The translations under genes and the position numbers were made by a program. From assembly GCF_000421105.1 (NCBI RefSeq), contig NZ_ATWF01000001.1:2057407-2121406 (forward strand): DNA of 64,000 bases, read 5' to 3'. Origin of the DNA: Limisalsivibrio acetivorans (GTDB lineage Bacteria > Chrysiogenota > Deferribacteres > Deferribacterales > Geovibrionaceae). Within the stretch, counting starts at the first letter, position 1. Each line of letters begins with the position of its first letter. This document shows positions 17,301-25,931 of the stretch, piece after piece. The notes below the pieces were generated by a model. The model was not told the origin of the DNA and did not search any database. It saw nothing but the letters and a program-made list of their open reading frames with translations.

Positions 17301-19478
17301 TATGACGGGGTTTCTCCGGATGAAATCAAGCTCCTTCGCTGTAAATCTCTCGCTGAGTTGTGTATTCGAAAGTGTTTCGCTATGGTAGGGGAGCCAGCGG
17401 GATATAATAGTATCCAATTCCTCTCTGGTGATTAGGTTTATACCTTCGTTCACCACCTCCATCATCTCGGCATTACCCTTGGCAATCCCCGCTCTGTGGT
17501 GGTTTGTGAAAAGAACCCTGTCATCGGGTTTCAGGCTTCCTGCTACCCCTTCCTTCATCAGAATGGTTCTGATTACAGGCTCCTCACCCAGAATAAGGCT
17601 TACTTCGCCCAGAATTGCACCCTTAACCATGGAAAGGTCATCGGAATAGGTAACGATGGTAGCTTCGGGGTAGTTGTTTTTGAGATACTCATGCTGAAAT
17701 GAGCCGCTCACAGTTCCCACACGAACACCCTTAAAGGTCTGGGAACTGTCGGGTTTACCGTAGAAGGGGTTATAGAAGAACCTCGTCTGTACCTTCAGGA
17801 CGGGCTGAGAGAAGTCGATGAACTCCCTGCGGCTGCTACTCGTGAAAAGAGCGGAGTGGATATCCACTTTCCCGGTTCTGATATCTTCAACAGTCTCGGA
17901 CCAGCTGCTCATCCGAAAACGTATCCTGTTACCCGTCTTCTTGCTCCAGAGCTTCCAGAAATCGACCAGTATACCGCTGGGTCTCCCATTTACATCTGCG
18001 GAGGAGAACGGGGGATACCCGGAGGAGACGGCAATCTCAAGGGTGTTCTGGCTTAGGTCTTTAAGGGAGGGATACCTGTCTCTGATCGCATTTTTTTCAT
18101 GGTTTGTTATCAGCTTCATTCCCCGGTTCACCTCATCGAGTAGTGATGAGTATCCCTCCTTTACCGCGGGCTGATAGACCGCAGAGACTGACTCCCTTGA
18201 CGTGGCAGCGATATCAGCCCATTTACTGCTGTCTTTGCTCATGTAATGGGCGGCAACATCCTCCTCCAGGGTGAAGAAGCTTACATGCCTATCCTGAACT
18301 GCCTTAAGCAGATCCTCGACCCGGGGATATTCTATAAAGCTTATCTCCTTGTGGTTCGCTTTCAGGTACTGGATGATGAAGTCATCCTTCAAGGCGCCCA
18401 GTGTTAACCCACCCAGATCCAGGGGGACCTTCACAGCAGGGTTGGATGAGAAGACAGCCGCCCTCGTGGGCTCCATAACAATGCCGTAGTCAAGGTACTT
18501 GTCCCTCTCTTTGGTATAAACAAGCCCGGCATGGGCATGGGCCTTGCCTTCATGAACATTATTCAGACTCCGGCTCCATGTGGAAAGCTCAAAGCTTACC
18601 TCTATACCTGTTTTGGATGACCACAGCCGCCAGTAATCCACCAGGATACCCGCAGGCATACCCTTATCATCCCTGTATTCAAAGGGATAAATATCCTCCG
18701 CCACTGCAACCTTTATGCTGTCGGGGATCCTCGTTTCTGTGTAAAGGCTGTTGTGCATCCATTTCTGCAAAAGGCCTTGCATCTCCCCTTCGCTGATACG
18801 TGAAAGCCCGTTGTTTACAATGTTCAAGAGCTCTGAGTCACCCTTCTTAACAGCTGCCCGGTAATAGTCAGTGTGGAGATAGGGGGTTAGTATCCCTGCT
18901 ACATCATGGAGGTTATATTTCTCGATATAGTTGATAACTGCAGGGATCTCCATGGCGATGGTATCCACTCCGCCGGTGCGGAACTCCCTGAGCATCTCTG
19001 GGTATGCATCAAAACGTACAATTTCAGCTTCAGGATATTTCTGGGCAACTCCTTTTTCAGCGTAGTCGCTGACCACGACACCTGTCCGCACCCCCGCCAT
19101 CCGCTCAGGTGTTAAGGGCTCCATCTTATCCTTCCTGTAGAAGACAGCACTGCTCTCCCTGTGGAAGGGGGTTGAATAATCAAGGATTTCAGAACGTCCC
19201 GGAGTGTAGTACAGGCCGCCGTGGATATCGATATCACCCCTGCCTACAGCCTCTATCCCCTCCTTCCATTTGAGAGTTTTGAAAACAACCTCATTACCCG
19301 TCTTTTCAGCCCAGAGCCTCCATATATCAGGCAGGAAGCCCCGGACATCTCCGTTTTCCGATGTGAAATAGAAGGGTGCGTACTCGGAGTATGTGATGGA
19401 GTAGGTCTTAGCCTTAACTGCTCCGGTTAGAAGCAGGAAAAACAGAGCTGTAAGGGCATAAAAATAATATTTTTTCAT
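14304..19478 (-). CDS. Hybrid histidine kinase with four tandem periplasmic solute-binding domains
   Basis: A 1724-residue membrane phosphorelay protein related to BvgS/EvgS. After a signal segment come four consecutive SBP_bac_3 (venus-flytrap) domains, starting near residues 25, 255, 485 and 725. The first three share a W(R/K)LW(A/S) block after GxLxDxW; the fourth is more like canonical EvgS modules (MDPDWPPFEY). A TM segment lies near 957-977, then PAS, HisKA (SHEIRTPMNAIQGM, near 1129), HATPase, a weak receiver (near 1357-1470), a canonical receiver (LVVDDSEYNRFVVESY; phospho-Asp in VLMDMQMPVMDG) and an Hpt (IIGHSMKGEGSAFGF). Four flytrap domains are more than the usual one or two. It is first in a tightly packed minus-strand run. 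Confidence 0.9.
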   Translation of the reverse strand: MKKYYFYALTALFFLLLTGAVKAKTYSITYSEYAPFYFTSENGDVRGFLPDIWRLWAEKTGNEVVFKTLKWKEGIEAVGRGDIDIHGGLYYTPGRSEILDYSTPFHRESSAVFYRKDKMEPLTPERMAGVRTGVVVSDYAEKGVAQKYPEAEIVRFDAYPEMLREFRTGGVDTIAMEIPAVINYIEKYNLHDVAGILTPYLHTDYYRAAVKKGDSELLNIVNNGLSRISEGEMQGLLQKWMHNSLYTETRIPDSIKVAVAEDIYPFEYRDDKGMPAGILVDYWRLWSSKTGIEVSFELSTWSRSLNNVHEGKAHAHAGLVYTKERDKYLDYGIVMEPTRAAVFSSNPAVKVPLDLGGLTLGALKDDFIIQYLKANHKEISFIEYPRVEDLLKAVQDRHVSFFTLEEDVAAHYMSKDSSKWADIAATSRESVSAVYQPAVKEGYSSLLDEVNRGMKLITNHEKNAIRDRYPSLKDLSQNTLEIAVSSGYPPFSSADVNGRPSGILVDFWKLWSKKTGNRIRFRMSSWSETVEDIRTGKVDIHSALFTSSSRREFIDFSQPVLKVQTRFFYNPFYGKPDSSQTFKGVRVGTVSGSFQHEYLKNNYPEATIVTYSDDLSMVKGAILGEVSLILGEEPVIRTILMKEGVAGSLKPDDRVLFTNHHRAGIAKGNAEMMEVVNEGINLITREELDTIISRWLPYHSETLSNTQLSERFTAKELDFIRRNPVIRVGMDPDWPPFEYRLDNGTFTGMSTGFMEMVTRKTGMIFEPVDADNWQEVIEMGENGELDAYTCALKTPERSRYMDFTEPYLSFPVVIFTGTNHPFVGDLDDLYGSRIGVIRGFAITEMLRDDHPAFNYIEFENLKSLLNALASGQVDAYVGNLASVSYMIKQNGFANIKAAAPTDYRFELRFGARKDWPELISIVQKSLNTISEAEQNEIFNKWISITYERRINREEILRIAVPAGAFLLFIVLTAFFWNRQTRKREERFRQLTYNSADMISVINAEREFMFASSAFFRFTGYSPKELRDKKLDDFLHEDEDSLIRLKLNKISLEEEHSLAFTYRFRKADGSWIICESTAANHLRTPAIGGIILNTRDVTDRVQTEEELRRAKLEAEKATRAKTEFLASMSHEIRTPMNAIQGMAELLNSTELTLEQKRYVQVFNSASDNLLTIVNDILDITKIEAGQVDIVNEEFDIITLGENVCDFFAYKAHDKGLDLSCRIDPELKTHYTGDVQRIRQVLVNLMGNAYKFTQKGEIFINIFKDRDSVAFAVEDTGIGIPPNKLTDIFERFSQVDSSIRKRYGGTGLGLSISKHLAELMGGTIDVRSKQFSGSRFCFSVPLKPASDDLVADRSRLDLSGRSILVVHESPHAGDALVELLSSWGAYAEYVPGIDGALMRIEVLKPDTVLCDSASVHNSEAEAMDTFRSFAGSFRLVALCSSFQCVSDLEVMADLRLNSLSKPVRRGELAALLSDAQSSPYNAEQSYELDSDAKGITLLVVDDSEYNRFVVESYIKDTGWSMDIAENGREAVDMFRNREYDAVLMDMQMPVMDGYTATEEIRRIEQSEGRNPSRVIAMTAYALREDQDKCLSAGCDMYLAKPIRRNELISAVSGSGGIAEEKGAERENMDGNEIYVRVPDDFKEIAPRYLDAVKGKSSEAVEALEKGDYDSIHIIGHSMKGEGSAFGFDKISQYGAEIQFAADNSDHDGVKKATDALIDYLDRVRLL

Positions 19479-19596
19479 CTAATAATTTCCTGATAAGCGA
19501 GTCAAAATCCTATACGGTCAGTCGTCTATAGATAAATTAGCACCCTATCGTCGAAAAATCCATGATCACAGAGCAAAAATTAATGTGTATAAAAAG

Positions 19597-19625
19597 TTGA
19601 CAGTGGCCCCTGTGCAATATATATA
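19597..19625 (+). promoter_or_regulatory. Sigma70-type promoter of the arsR efflux operon
   Basis: TTGACA (19597-19602), a 17-nt spacer and TATATA (19620-19625) lie about 60 nt upstream of the arsR-type start. The -10 region is embedded in an AT-rich near-palindromic stretch (ATATATAAATATATAGAT), a plausible operator for autoregulation by the ArsR protein. Confidence 0.65.
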
Positions 19626-19682
19626 AATATATAGATATAATTTCAGCAGTTTATTTCATTCATTAAATTATGGAGGCTCCCT

Positions 19683-19988
19683 ATGGATACTAACTGGTAC
19701 GATCTTTACGCTGACAAGCTGAAGGCTCTCGGTCATCCTGTTCGTCTTAAACTTGTAATCGGTCTTATGAATAACGAATGTAACGTAACTAAGATATGCA
19801 AAGGGCTCAACATCCCCCAGGCGACGACCAGTCAACATCTTGCGATACTCAAAAACAAGGGTATCATCAAGGGTAGAAGGGATGGCACCAGTATCTGCTA
19901 CAGCATCGAGGACGATGGTGTCCGGGAGATGTTGAATAAGCTTTTGGAGGCTACTGAATGCGAACTGGAAGACTGTCAGCAGGCATAG
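19683..19988 (+). CDS. ArsR-family transcriptional regulator
   Basis: A 101-residue winged-helix repressor of the ArsR/SmtB family: ALGHPVRLKLVIGL starts the fold, QATTSQHLAILKNKGIIKGRRDG is the recognition helix and wing. Cys residues occur at NNECNVTKIC and at the C-terminus (ECELEDC), placed where a thiol-based sensor site could form, but the canonical ELCVCDL metal motif is absent. GGAGG lies upstream of the ATG. The gene overlaps the TolC gene by 31 nt and leads an efflux operon, so it most likely represses that pump until an inducer binds. Confidence 0.9.
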   Translation: MDTNWYDLYADKLKALGHPVRLKLVIGLMNNECNVTKICKGLNIPQATTSQHLAILKNKGIIKGRRDGTSICYSIEDDGVREMLNKLLEATECELEDCQQA

Positions 19989-21277
19989 CCGCTCTACTGA
20001 TTGCTCTCTCCGCCTCTGCCGAGGCCAAAAGGATAGACTACGGCGAAGCCAGAGAAACCGCCCTTGATTACAGCCGCCTCATTAAGGCATATGAGGCTGA
20101 GGCAAAGGGTGCGGAGTACCGTCGCAGGCAGGCTGTGGGAGCATATCTGCCCAAGATCAACCTCAGCGAAACCTATACCAGCACCGATGAGCCTGCAAAT
20201 GCCGCATTCTCAACCATGGCGCAGGGTGAATTCGATATGCCCTATTTCATGAACCAGCTCGCCGATCCGGACAGAATCGATAACTTCCGAACCAAGATCG
20301 AAGTTCTCCAGCCCGTTTATATGCAGGGGAAGATACGCTACTCCATTAAGCAGGCAAAGCTTGCTGGAGACGCCTCCAACTTAACGACCGAGCGTGTGCG
20401 GCAGAATATAATATATAACCTGAACCGTGCATTCTTTGGTACTGCCCTTGCGGAGAAAGCTCTTGATGTTGTCCGAACCTCCGAGAAGAGAACCAGACGC
20501 TACTACGAGATGACAAAGGACTTCTACGAGAACGGCCTTGTTGTGAAGAGCGATCTTCTCGTGGCGGAGACCTATCTGCTCATGAACGAGCAGGCTCGAA
20601 AGGATGCCAAAAAGGAGCTTGCTGTGGCTGTGAGCCATCTGCAGAGGCTTCTTGATACCGACGAGGATCTTTCTATCATATGGGAGGATCCGGGCTACAG
20701 GACAGATAAATCACTCAATGAATATATAGATACCGCCATTACAGAGAGGCAGGATCTTGCTGCAATGGAAAAGCACGAGAAAGCCGCGCAGTATGAGGTG
20801 GATAAGTCCAAGGGGGCATATCTCCCGGAGGTTGCCGTTTTTGCAGACTACCAACGCAACGATGAAGAGTTTCTTGGTGATTCCGGAGAAGGGGTAACCT
20901 TCGGAGCACAGCTTAAGCTGAACCTCTTCAACGGCGGTGCCGATCACTATAAGATCAAAGAGAACAAGGCGAAGCATCTCGCCATGCTCCACCGTGTGGC
21001 GGATAAGCGTCTTGCCGTTAAATCGGAGGTAAAGTCCGCATTCTACGGTGTCGAAGCCGCCTCCGCACAGCTTGATGCAGCCAGAAAACGTGTGGAGTCC
21101 ACCTCCACCGCCCTTGAGATCACCGAAAACAGGTTCAGGGAAGGGCTTGCAAAGATCACTGAGCTCCTCGACAGGGAGGTGGATCTCCAGAAGGCTGAGC
21201 TTTCCCTTTATATGTCCGAATACCAACTAATTATCAGCAGAGCCGGGCTACTTTACGCCTCCGGCGAGCTGAACTGA
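19958..21277 (+). CDS. TolC-family outer-membrane efflux channel
   Basis: A 439-residue outer-membrane factor with a cleavable signal peptide (ends near ALSASAEA) and two long helical-hairpin repeats typical of TolC/OEP proteins (for example LVVKSDLLVAETYLLMNEQ and LAKITELLDREVDLQKAELS). It forms the channel partner for the following adaptor and RND pump. The start lies inside the end of arsR and has GGAGG about 8 nt upstream, so translation is likely coupled. Confidence 0.9.
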   Translation: MRTGRLSAGIAALLIALSASAEAKRIDYGEARETALDYSRLIKAYEAEAKGAEYRRRQAVGAYLPKINLSETYTSTDEPANAAFSTMAQGEFDMPYFMNQLADPDRIDNFRTKIEVLQPVYMQGKIRYSIKQAKLAGDASNLTTERVRQNIIYNLNRAFFGTALAEKALDVVRTSEKRTRRYYEMTKDFYENGLVVKSDLLVAETYLLMNEQARKDAKKELAVAVSHLQRLLDTDEDLSIIWEDPGYRTDKSLNEYIDTAITERQDLAAMEKHEKAAQYEVDKSKGAYLPEVAVFADYQRNDEEFLGDSGEGVTFGAQLKLNLFNGGADHYKIKENKAKHLAMLHRVADKRLAVKSEVKSAFYGVEAASAQLDAARKRVESTSTALEITENRFREGLAKITELLDREVDLQKAELSLYMSEYQLIISRAGLLYASGELN

Positions 21278-21297
21278 TTCTTCCACGGAGTTCTTCA

Positions 21298-22473
21298 ATG
21301 AAAAAGCTGATTCTATTCCTATCGATGATTGTTGTTGCTGCCGGTTGTTCCGGCGGGGGCGAAAAGGAGAGCGAAAAACCTGAAGCCAGAACGATGAAAG
21401 TCACCCTCGGTAAGGCAGAGACAACCAGCATGCCCGCCTCACGCTCCTTTTCCGCCACGGTATCCAGTGATAAAACCGCAATGCTCATACCCAAGGTTGT
21501 GGGTTATGTGGAGGCTATCCACGTCTCCCCCGGTGAGAGCTTTGAGAAGGGAGATCTGCTCGTAAGCATTAAGAGTACCGAGCTGGAGGAGAAAAAGCGG
21601 TTCGCCGAATCCGCCGTTCAGGAGGCTGAAAGCGGGTTTAATCAGGCGGAGATAGGCCTGCGCATGGCGGAAGGTCAGCTTAAGCAGGCCGAATCCAACT
21701 TCGAGCTGGCAAAAAAGACCTATGACAGATACTCCAATCTTATAAAAAACGACTCCGTGAGCAAGCAGGAGTTCGATCAGGTGGAATCGAAGTATGAGCA
21801 GGCGAAGGAACAGGTTAATATCGTCAGAGAGAACGTGAGCCTTGCCAAGGAAAAGATGCAACAGCTCAGGCTCAAGAAACAGCAGGCGGAGGCTATGCTT
21901 GCAGAGGTACAGGCGTATCTCTCATACACTGAAATCAGAGCCCCCTTCAACGGCGTGGTTCTCGAAAAGCTTCTCGATACAGGCAACCTCGCCGCCCCCG
22001 GTAACCCGATCCTTAAGATAGGCAACAACGAGATGGTGGTTTACGCCTTCCTCAATGAGAGCCTTATCAATGACATCTCTGTGGGCTCCAGGGCGGAGAT
22101 AACTGTGGATTCACTCAACTTCACATGCTCAAGCACCGTACTGCAGATAAGCCCCGATATCGATGCGGCCACAAGGAACTTCAAGGTTAAGCTCTCCGGC
22201 CACGAGCGTTTTGTTCCCGGCATGTATGCCAAGGTCAGCATCGCCACCGGAGAGGACAGCATCGTTACAGTACCCGAGAACGCCCTTGTTCAGCGAGGAC
22301 AGCTGAGCGTCGTTTTCGTGGAAGAGAACATGAAGGCGGATATGCGTATAGTAAAGACGGGGCGTAATTTCGAGGGGGTCATCGAGATTCTGAGCGGCGT
22401 CAAGGCCGGTGAGAGTATTGTAGTTCAGAATGCAGAGGCGCTTAAAACGGGCGATAAACTGGAGACCGAGTAG
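21298..22473 (+). CDS. RND efflux periplasmic adaptor (membrane-fusion lipoprotein)
   Basis: A 391-residue HlyD/AcrA-type adaptor. The signal ends in VVAAGCSGG, a lipobox. The first lipoyl half (VHVSPGESFEKGDLLVSI-type) is followed by an unusually long alpha-helical hairpin of about 120 residues rich in Gln/Glu/Lys, then the second lipoyl half (LDTGNLAAPGNPILKI) and beta-barrel domain. It bridges the TolC-type channel and the RND pump encoded on either side; only 2 nt separate it from the pump gene. Confidence 0.9.
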   Translation: MKKLILFLSMIVVAAGCSGGGEKESEKPEARTMKVTLGKAETTSMPASRSFSATVSSDKTAMLIPKVVGYVEAIHVSPGESFEKGDLLVSIKSTELEEKKRFAESAVQEAESGFNQAEIGLRMAEGQLKQAESNFELAKKTYDRYSNLIKNDSVSKQEFDQVESKYEQAKEQVNIVRENVSLAKEKMQQLRLKKQQAEAMLAEVQAYLSYTEIRAPFNGVVLEKLLDTGNLAAPGNPILKIGNNEMVVYAFLNESLINDISVGSRAEITVDSLNFTCSSTVLQISPDIDAATRNFKVKLSGHERFVPGMYAKVSIATGEDSIVTVPENALVQRGQLSVVFVEENMKADMRIVKTGRNFEGVIEILSGVKAGESIVVQNAEALKTGDKLETE

Positions 22474-22475
22474 TT

Positions 22476-25400
22476 ATGGAAGAGAACAGGAAACAGGAAA
22501 CAGAAAAGCCTAACCTCGCATCCCGTCTCGCTTCCGGGCTTATCACCAGCAAGCTGACACCACTGCTTATCATCGCCACACTCTTTATAGGTGCGGCTGC
22601 GGTCATCATGACCCCGAAGGAAGAAGAGCCGCAGATTACCGTTCCCATGATAGATATTTTCGTTCCTTACCCTGGAGCGAATGCCAGTAATGTGGAAAAA
22701 ACCGTAACCGAACCCCTAGAGGAGATCATGTGGGAGATCCCGGGAGTGGAGTACGTTTACAGCACGGCCATGAACGATATGGGCATGGTGGTTGTGCGCT
22801 TTAAGGTTGGCGAGAGTGAAGAGGAATCGATCACCAAGCTGAAGATGAAGATTGATTACAACATGGACCGAATGCCCCACGGCGTTGTCCCTCCCATAAT
22901 AAAGAGCCGTTCCATCGATAATGTGCCCCAGATGGCCGTTACCCTGTGGTCGGATAAACACGACTCCTATGAGCTCCGCCGTATCGCTGTGGAGACGGAG
23001 AAGCACCTCAAAGAGGTTCCCGATGTCTCAAAGACAAGCATACTGGGTGGATATAAGCGGGCTCTGCGTATAGAACCCGATATGGAGAAGCTGAAGGCGT
23101 ACAATCTCGATCTTTTCATGGTTTATGAAGCCCTTAAGATGAATAACGCCTCTCTGAACACCGGACAGATCGTTCAGAGCAATGAGGTTATCTACATCAC
23201 CGCAGGCGGCTTCTACAACACCTCCGCCGAGGTACGTGACACTGTAGTTGGAGCGTACGGCGGCAAGGCCGTACACCTTAAGGATGTTGCCGAAGTCATC
23301 GACGGACCGGAGGTACCCGATTCCTATACCCTCATGGGCTTCCACGAGAGAAAAACGGACGAAAGGTTCCCGGCTGTTACAATCTCCCTATCAAAGCGAA
23401 AGGGTAGCGACATAGTTGTTGTCGGAGACGATCTTCTCAGCAAGCTTGAGGGTCTCAAGGGGTATGTTATCCCCGATACCGTTAACACAACAGTTACGAA
23501 GAACTACGGCAAAACAGCCTACGAGAAGGTTAAGCTCCTTATGGAGCATCTTTTGGGTGCGATTATTGCCGTTATCATAGTTATGACTGTTACGATGGGG
23601 TGGCGTGCCGGCTTTGTGGTGTTTGTTGCACTACCCGTAACCTTCGCCCTCACCCTTTTCGTTTACTATATGCTCGATTACACCCTTAACCGGGTTACGC
23701 TTTTCGCCCTTATATTCGTCGCAGGGCTTGTTGTGGATGATGCGATCATCGTTGTTGAGAATATGGAGCGGCACTTCAAAATGAGCCGCAAAAACCTTCT
23801 CCAAAGGGCTATCTATGCCGTCGGAGAGGTGGGCAACCCCACGATCCTCGCAACGCTCACCGTTATCGTAGCGCTATATCCCATGGCGTTTGTACGGGGG
23901 CTGATGGGGCCTTACATGAAGCCTATGCCCATAGGTGCATCCCTTGCGATGATATTCTCCCTACTTGTGGCGCTCATGATTACTCCGTGGCTATCCTTTA
24001 AGCTCCTCTCGAAGATGAAGATCAAAGGTGAGGCAAAGGAGCTGAGCGAGGATGAATACGTCCGAGGTACGAGGCTGTATAAGTTTTACAAGGCTTTCCT
24101 GACCCCCTTTATGCACAGCCGGCCGAAGCGGTACATGCTCATGGGCTTTATGGTCCTTCTCTTCGCAGGGGCCTTCCTCTTCGTTCCCGCAAAGCTTGTG
24201 GTAATGAAGATGCTCCCTTTCGACAACAAGAATGAGCTTCAGGTTATTATAGATACCCCCGAAGGCACCCCTCTGGAGCAGACCACCCAGCTGGCCAGCG
24301 AGATAGGGAGCTATCTGGGAACTGTGGACGAGGTGGAGAACTACCAGATATACGCCGGAGGGCACGCTCCCTATAACTTCAACGGCCTTGTGCGCCACTA
24401 CTACCTCCGCTCCGAGGAGAATCAGGCGGATATACAGGTCAACTTCGTGCATAAATCCGAAAGGAATCTGAAGAGCCACGGTATAGCAAAGAAGATAAGA
24501 GGCCCCATCGCAGAGATTGGGGATAAATATAACGCCAGCATAAAGATAGCAGAGGTTCCCCCGGGACCTCCCGTTCTCTCCACCCTTGTGGCAGAGGTTT
24601 ACGGACCGGATGAGGAAACGAGGCGGGGTGTTGCCTCGAAGGTAATGAATATCTTCGAGAATACCGAAGGCGTCGTGGATATCGACACCTACGAGGAATC
24701 GAACATGAAGAAGCTCGATTTCAAGGTGGACAAGGAGAAGGCTGCACTTGTTGGGGTATCCTCCGAGATGGTCTCCAAGACCCTCTATATGGGGCTTAAG
24801 GGGATGAAGGCAGGCGTGCTCCATACAGGTACGGACAGAGAGGACGTGGATATTACAGTCCAGCTCTCCGAAGACCGAAAGAACGCCGTAACCGCACTTC
24901 GGGACATACACCTCATGTCGAAGAACGGCAAACCCGTTCCACTGGGTGAGCTGGTTACAGTTAAAGAGACCCAAAAGGAAAAGGCTATCTACCATAAAAA
25001 CATGCAGCCTGTAACCTACATAACTGCAGACGTTGCCGGCGTTGAGGAGAGCCCCGTTTACGCAATCCTCAAGATGAAGGGTGATGTGGAGAAGCTCACC
25101 CATAACGGCAAATCCATAAAGCAGTACTGGACAAAACAGCCTGAATTCACCCAGGAGCCCTCCATCAAGTGGGACGGTGAATGGCAGATTACCTACGAGG
25201 TTTTCAGGGATCTCGGCCTCGCCTTTGCGGCTGTACTTGTCATAATGTATTTCGTCCTGGTGGGGTGGTTCAAGTCCTTCATAACGCCGATTATCATGAT
25301 GATACCGATCCCGCTTAGTCTGCTCGGCATCATCCCCGGTCACTACCTCTTCGGGAAGTTCTTCACCGCCACCAGTATGATAGGCTTTATCGCACTGGCG

Positions 25401-25703
25401 GGAATCATGGTGCGGAATGCGGTTCTCCTCATCGATTTCATAGAACACGGCCTCAGAAACGGCAAAAGCCTTGAGGATGCAGTGATAGAATCCGGTGCAA
25501 TACGAACAAGGCCCGTTTTCCTTACAACGATATCGGTAATCGTTGGCGCCCTCTTCATGCTGCCGGATCCCATATTCGCAGGGCTGGGTGTATCACTTAT
25601 TACAGGTGCATTCGTTTCAACGATCCTTACGTTGGGTGTAATACCACTCATATATTATCTGAACTATAAATTCCTGGAGAAATTCAGGAAGAAAGGAGCG
25701 TGA
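22476..25703 (+). CDS. RND-family efflux transporter, inner-membrane pump
   Basis: A 1075-residue RND pump with complete two-fold organisation of twelve TM segments and two periplasmic loops. TM4 has the classic Asp-Asp proton relay in AGLVVDDAIIVVENMERH. It belongs to the group found with ArsR regulators and DUF2892 proteins. It forms a full tripartite system with the upstream TolC and adaptor genes, and the following DUF2892 gene starts 2 nt later. The substrate is not evident; ArsR control hints at a metalloid, thiol-reactive or oxidised-sulfur signal. Confidence 0.92.
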   Translation: MEENRKQETEKPNLASRLASGLITSKLTPLLIIATLFIGAAAVIMTPKEEEPQITVPMIDIFVPYPGANASNVEKTVTEPLEEIMWEIPGVEYVYSTAMNDMGMVVVRFKVGESEEESITKLKMKIDYNMDRMPHGVVPPIIKSRSIDNVPQMAVTLWSDKHDSYELRRIAVETEKHLKEVPDVSKTSILGGYKRALRIEPDMEKLKAYNLDLFMVYEALKMNNASLNTGQIVQSNEVIYITAGGFYNTSAEVRDTVVGAYGGKAVHLKDVAEVIDGPEVPDSYTLMGFHERKTDERFPAVTISLSKRKGSDIVVVGDDLLSKLEGLKGYVIPDTVNTTVTKNYGKTAYEKVKLLMEHLLGAIIAVIIVMTVTMGWRAGFVVFVALPVTFALTLFVYYMLDYTLNRVTLFALIFVAGLVVDDAIIVVENMERHFKMSRKNLLQRAIYAVGEVGNPTILATLTVIVALYPMAFVRGLMGPYMKPMPIGASLAMIFSLLVALMITPWLSFKLLSKMKIKGEAKELSEDEYVRGTRLYKFYKAFLTPFMHSRPKRYMLMGFMVLLFAGAFLFVPAKLVVMKMLPFDNKNELQVIIDTPEGTPLEQTTQLASEIGSYLGTVDEVENYQIYAGGHAPYNFNGLVRHYYLRSEENQADIQVNFVHKSERNLKSHGIAKKIRGPIAEIGDKYNASIKIAEVPPGPPVLSTLVAEVYGPDEETRRGVASKVMNIFENTEGVVDIDTYEESNMKKLDFKVDKEKAALVGVSSEMVSKTLYMGLKGMKAGVLHTGTDREDVDITVQLSEDRKNAVTALRDIHLMSKNGKPVPLGELVTVKETQKEKAIYHKNMQPVTYITADVAGVEESPVYAILKMKGDVEKLTHNGKSIKQYWTKQPEFTQEPSIKWDGEWQITYEVFRDLGLAFAAVLVIMYFVLVGWFKSFITPIIMMIPIPLSLLGIIPGHYLFGKFFTATSMIGFIALAGIMVRNAVLLIDFIEHGLRNGKSLEDAVIESGAIRTRPVFLTTISVIVGALFMLPDPIFAGLGVSLITGAFVSTILTLGVIPLIYYLNYKFLEKFRKKGA

Positions 25704-25704
25704 C

Positions 25705-25896
25705 ATGACAGTTAAGTATATCCTCAGACTGGTTCCGGGGATCATGATCCTTGTGAGCCTTGCCCTTGGTCTCACTGTAAATCAATGGTGGTTTGCCCTC
25801 GCGGCATTCGTGGGATTGAACCTTATTCAATCAGCATTCACAAAATGGTGCCTCCTTGAGTCTATCCTGATAAAGATAGGCGTACCGGAGGAGTAG
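25705..25896 (+). CDS. DUF2892 (YgaP-like) small membrane protein
   Basis: A 63-residue inner-membrane protein with two TM segments (about residues 7-24 and 27-44) and the C-terminal motif FTKWCLLESILIKIGV, which matches the membrane domain of YgaP and the DUF2892 family. It is the last gene of the ArsR-TolC-MFP-RND operon, a recurrent combination. Its role is unknown; the conserved Cys may be functional. Confidence 0.85.
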   Translation: MTVKYILRLVPGIMILVSLALGLTVNQWWFALAAFVGLNLIQSAFTKWCLLESILIKIGVPEE

Positions 25897-25909
25897 AATA
25901 TTTTATGGC

Positions 25910-25930
25910 GGGCTCCTTTAGCGGGAGCCC
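25910..25930. terminator. Hairpin between the convergent RND operon and gntR-type gene
   Basis: Arms GGGCTCC and GGAGCCC separated by 7 nt lie in the 35-nt gap between the DUF2892 stop and the end of the minus-strand GntR gene. T-richness on either side is modest, so it may act in both directions with moderate strength. Confidence 0.65.
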
Positions 25931-25931
25931 T

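Noticed and set aside
23991-25448. Long minus-strand open frame opposite the RND pump gene
   Set aside because: It is the antisense shadow of a well-conserved pump gene; the product has no recognisable domain and no ribosome binding site.
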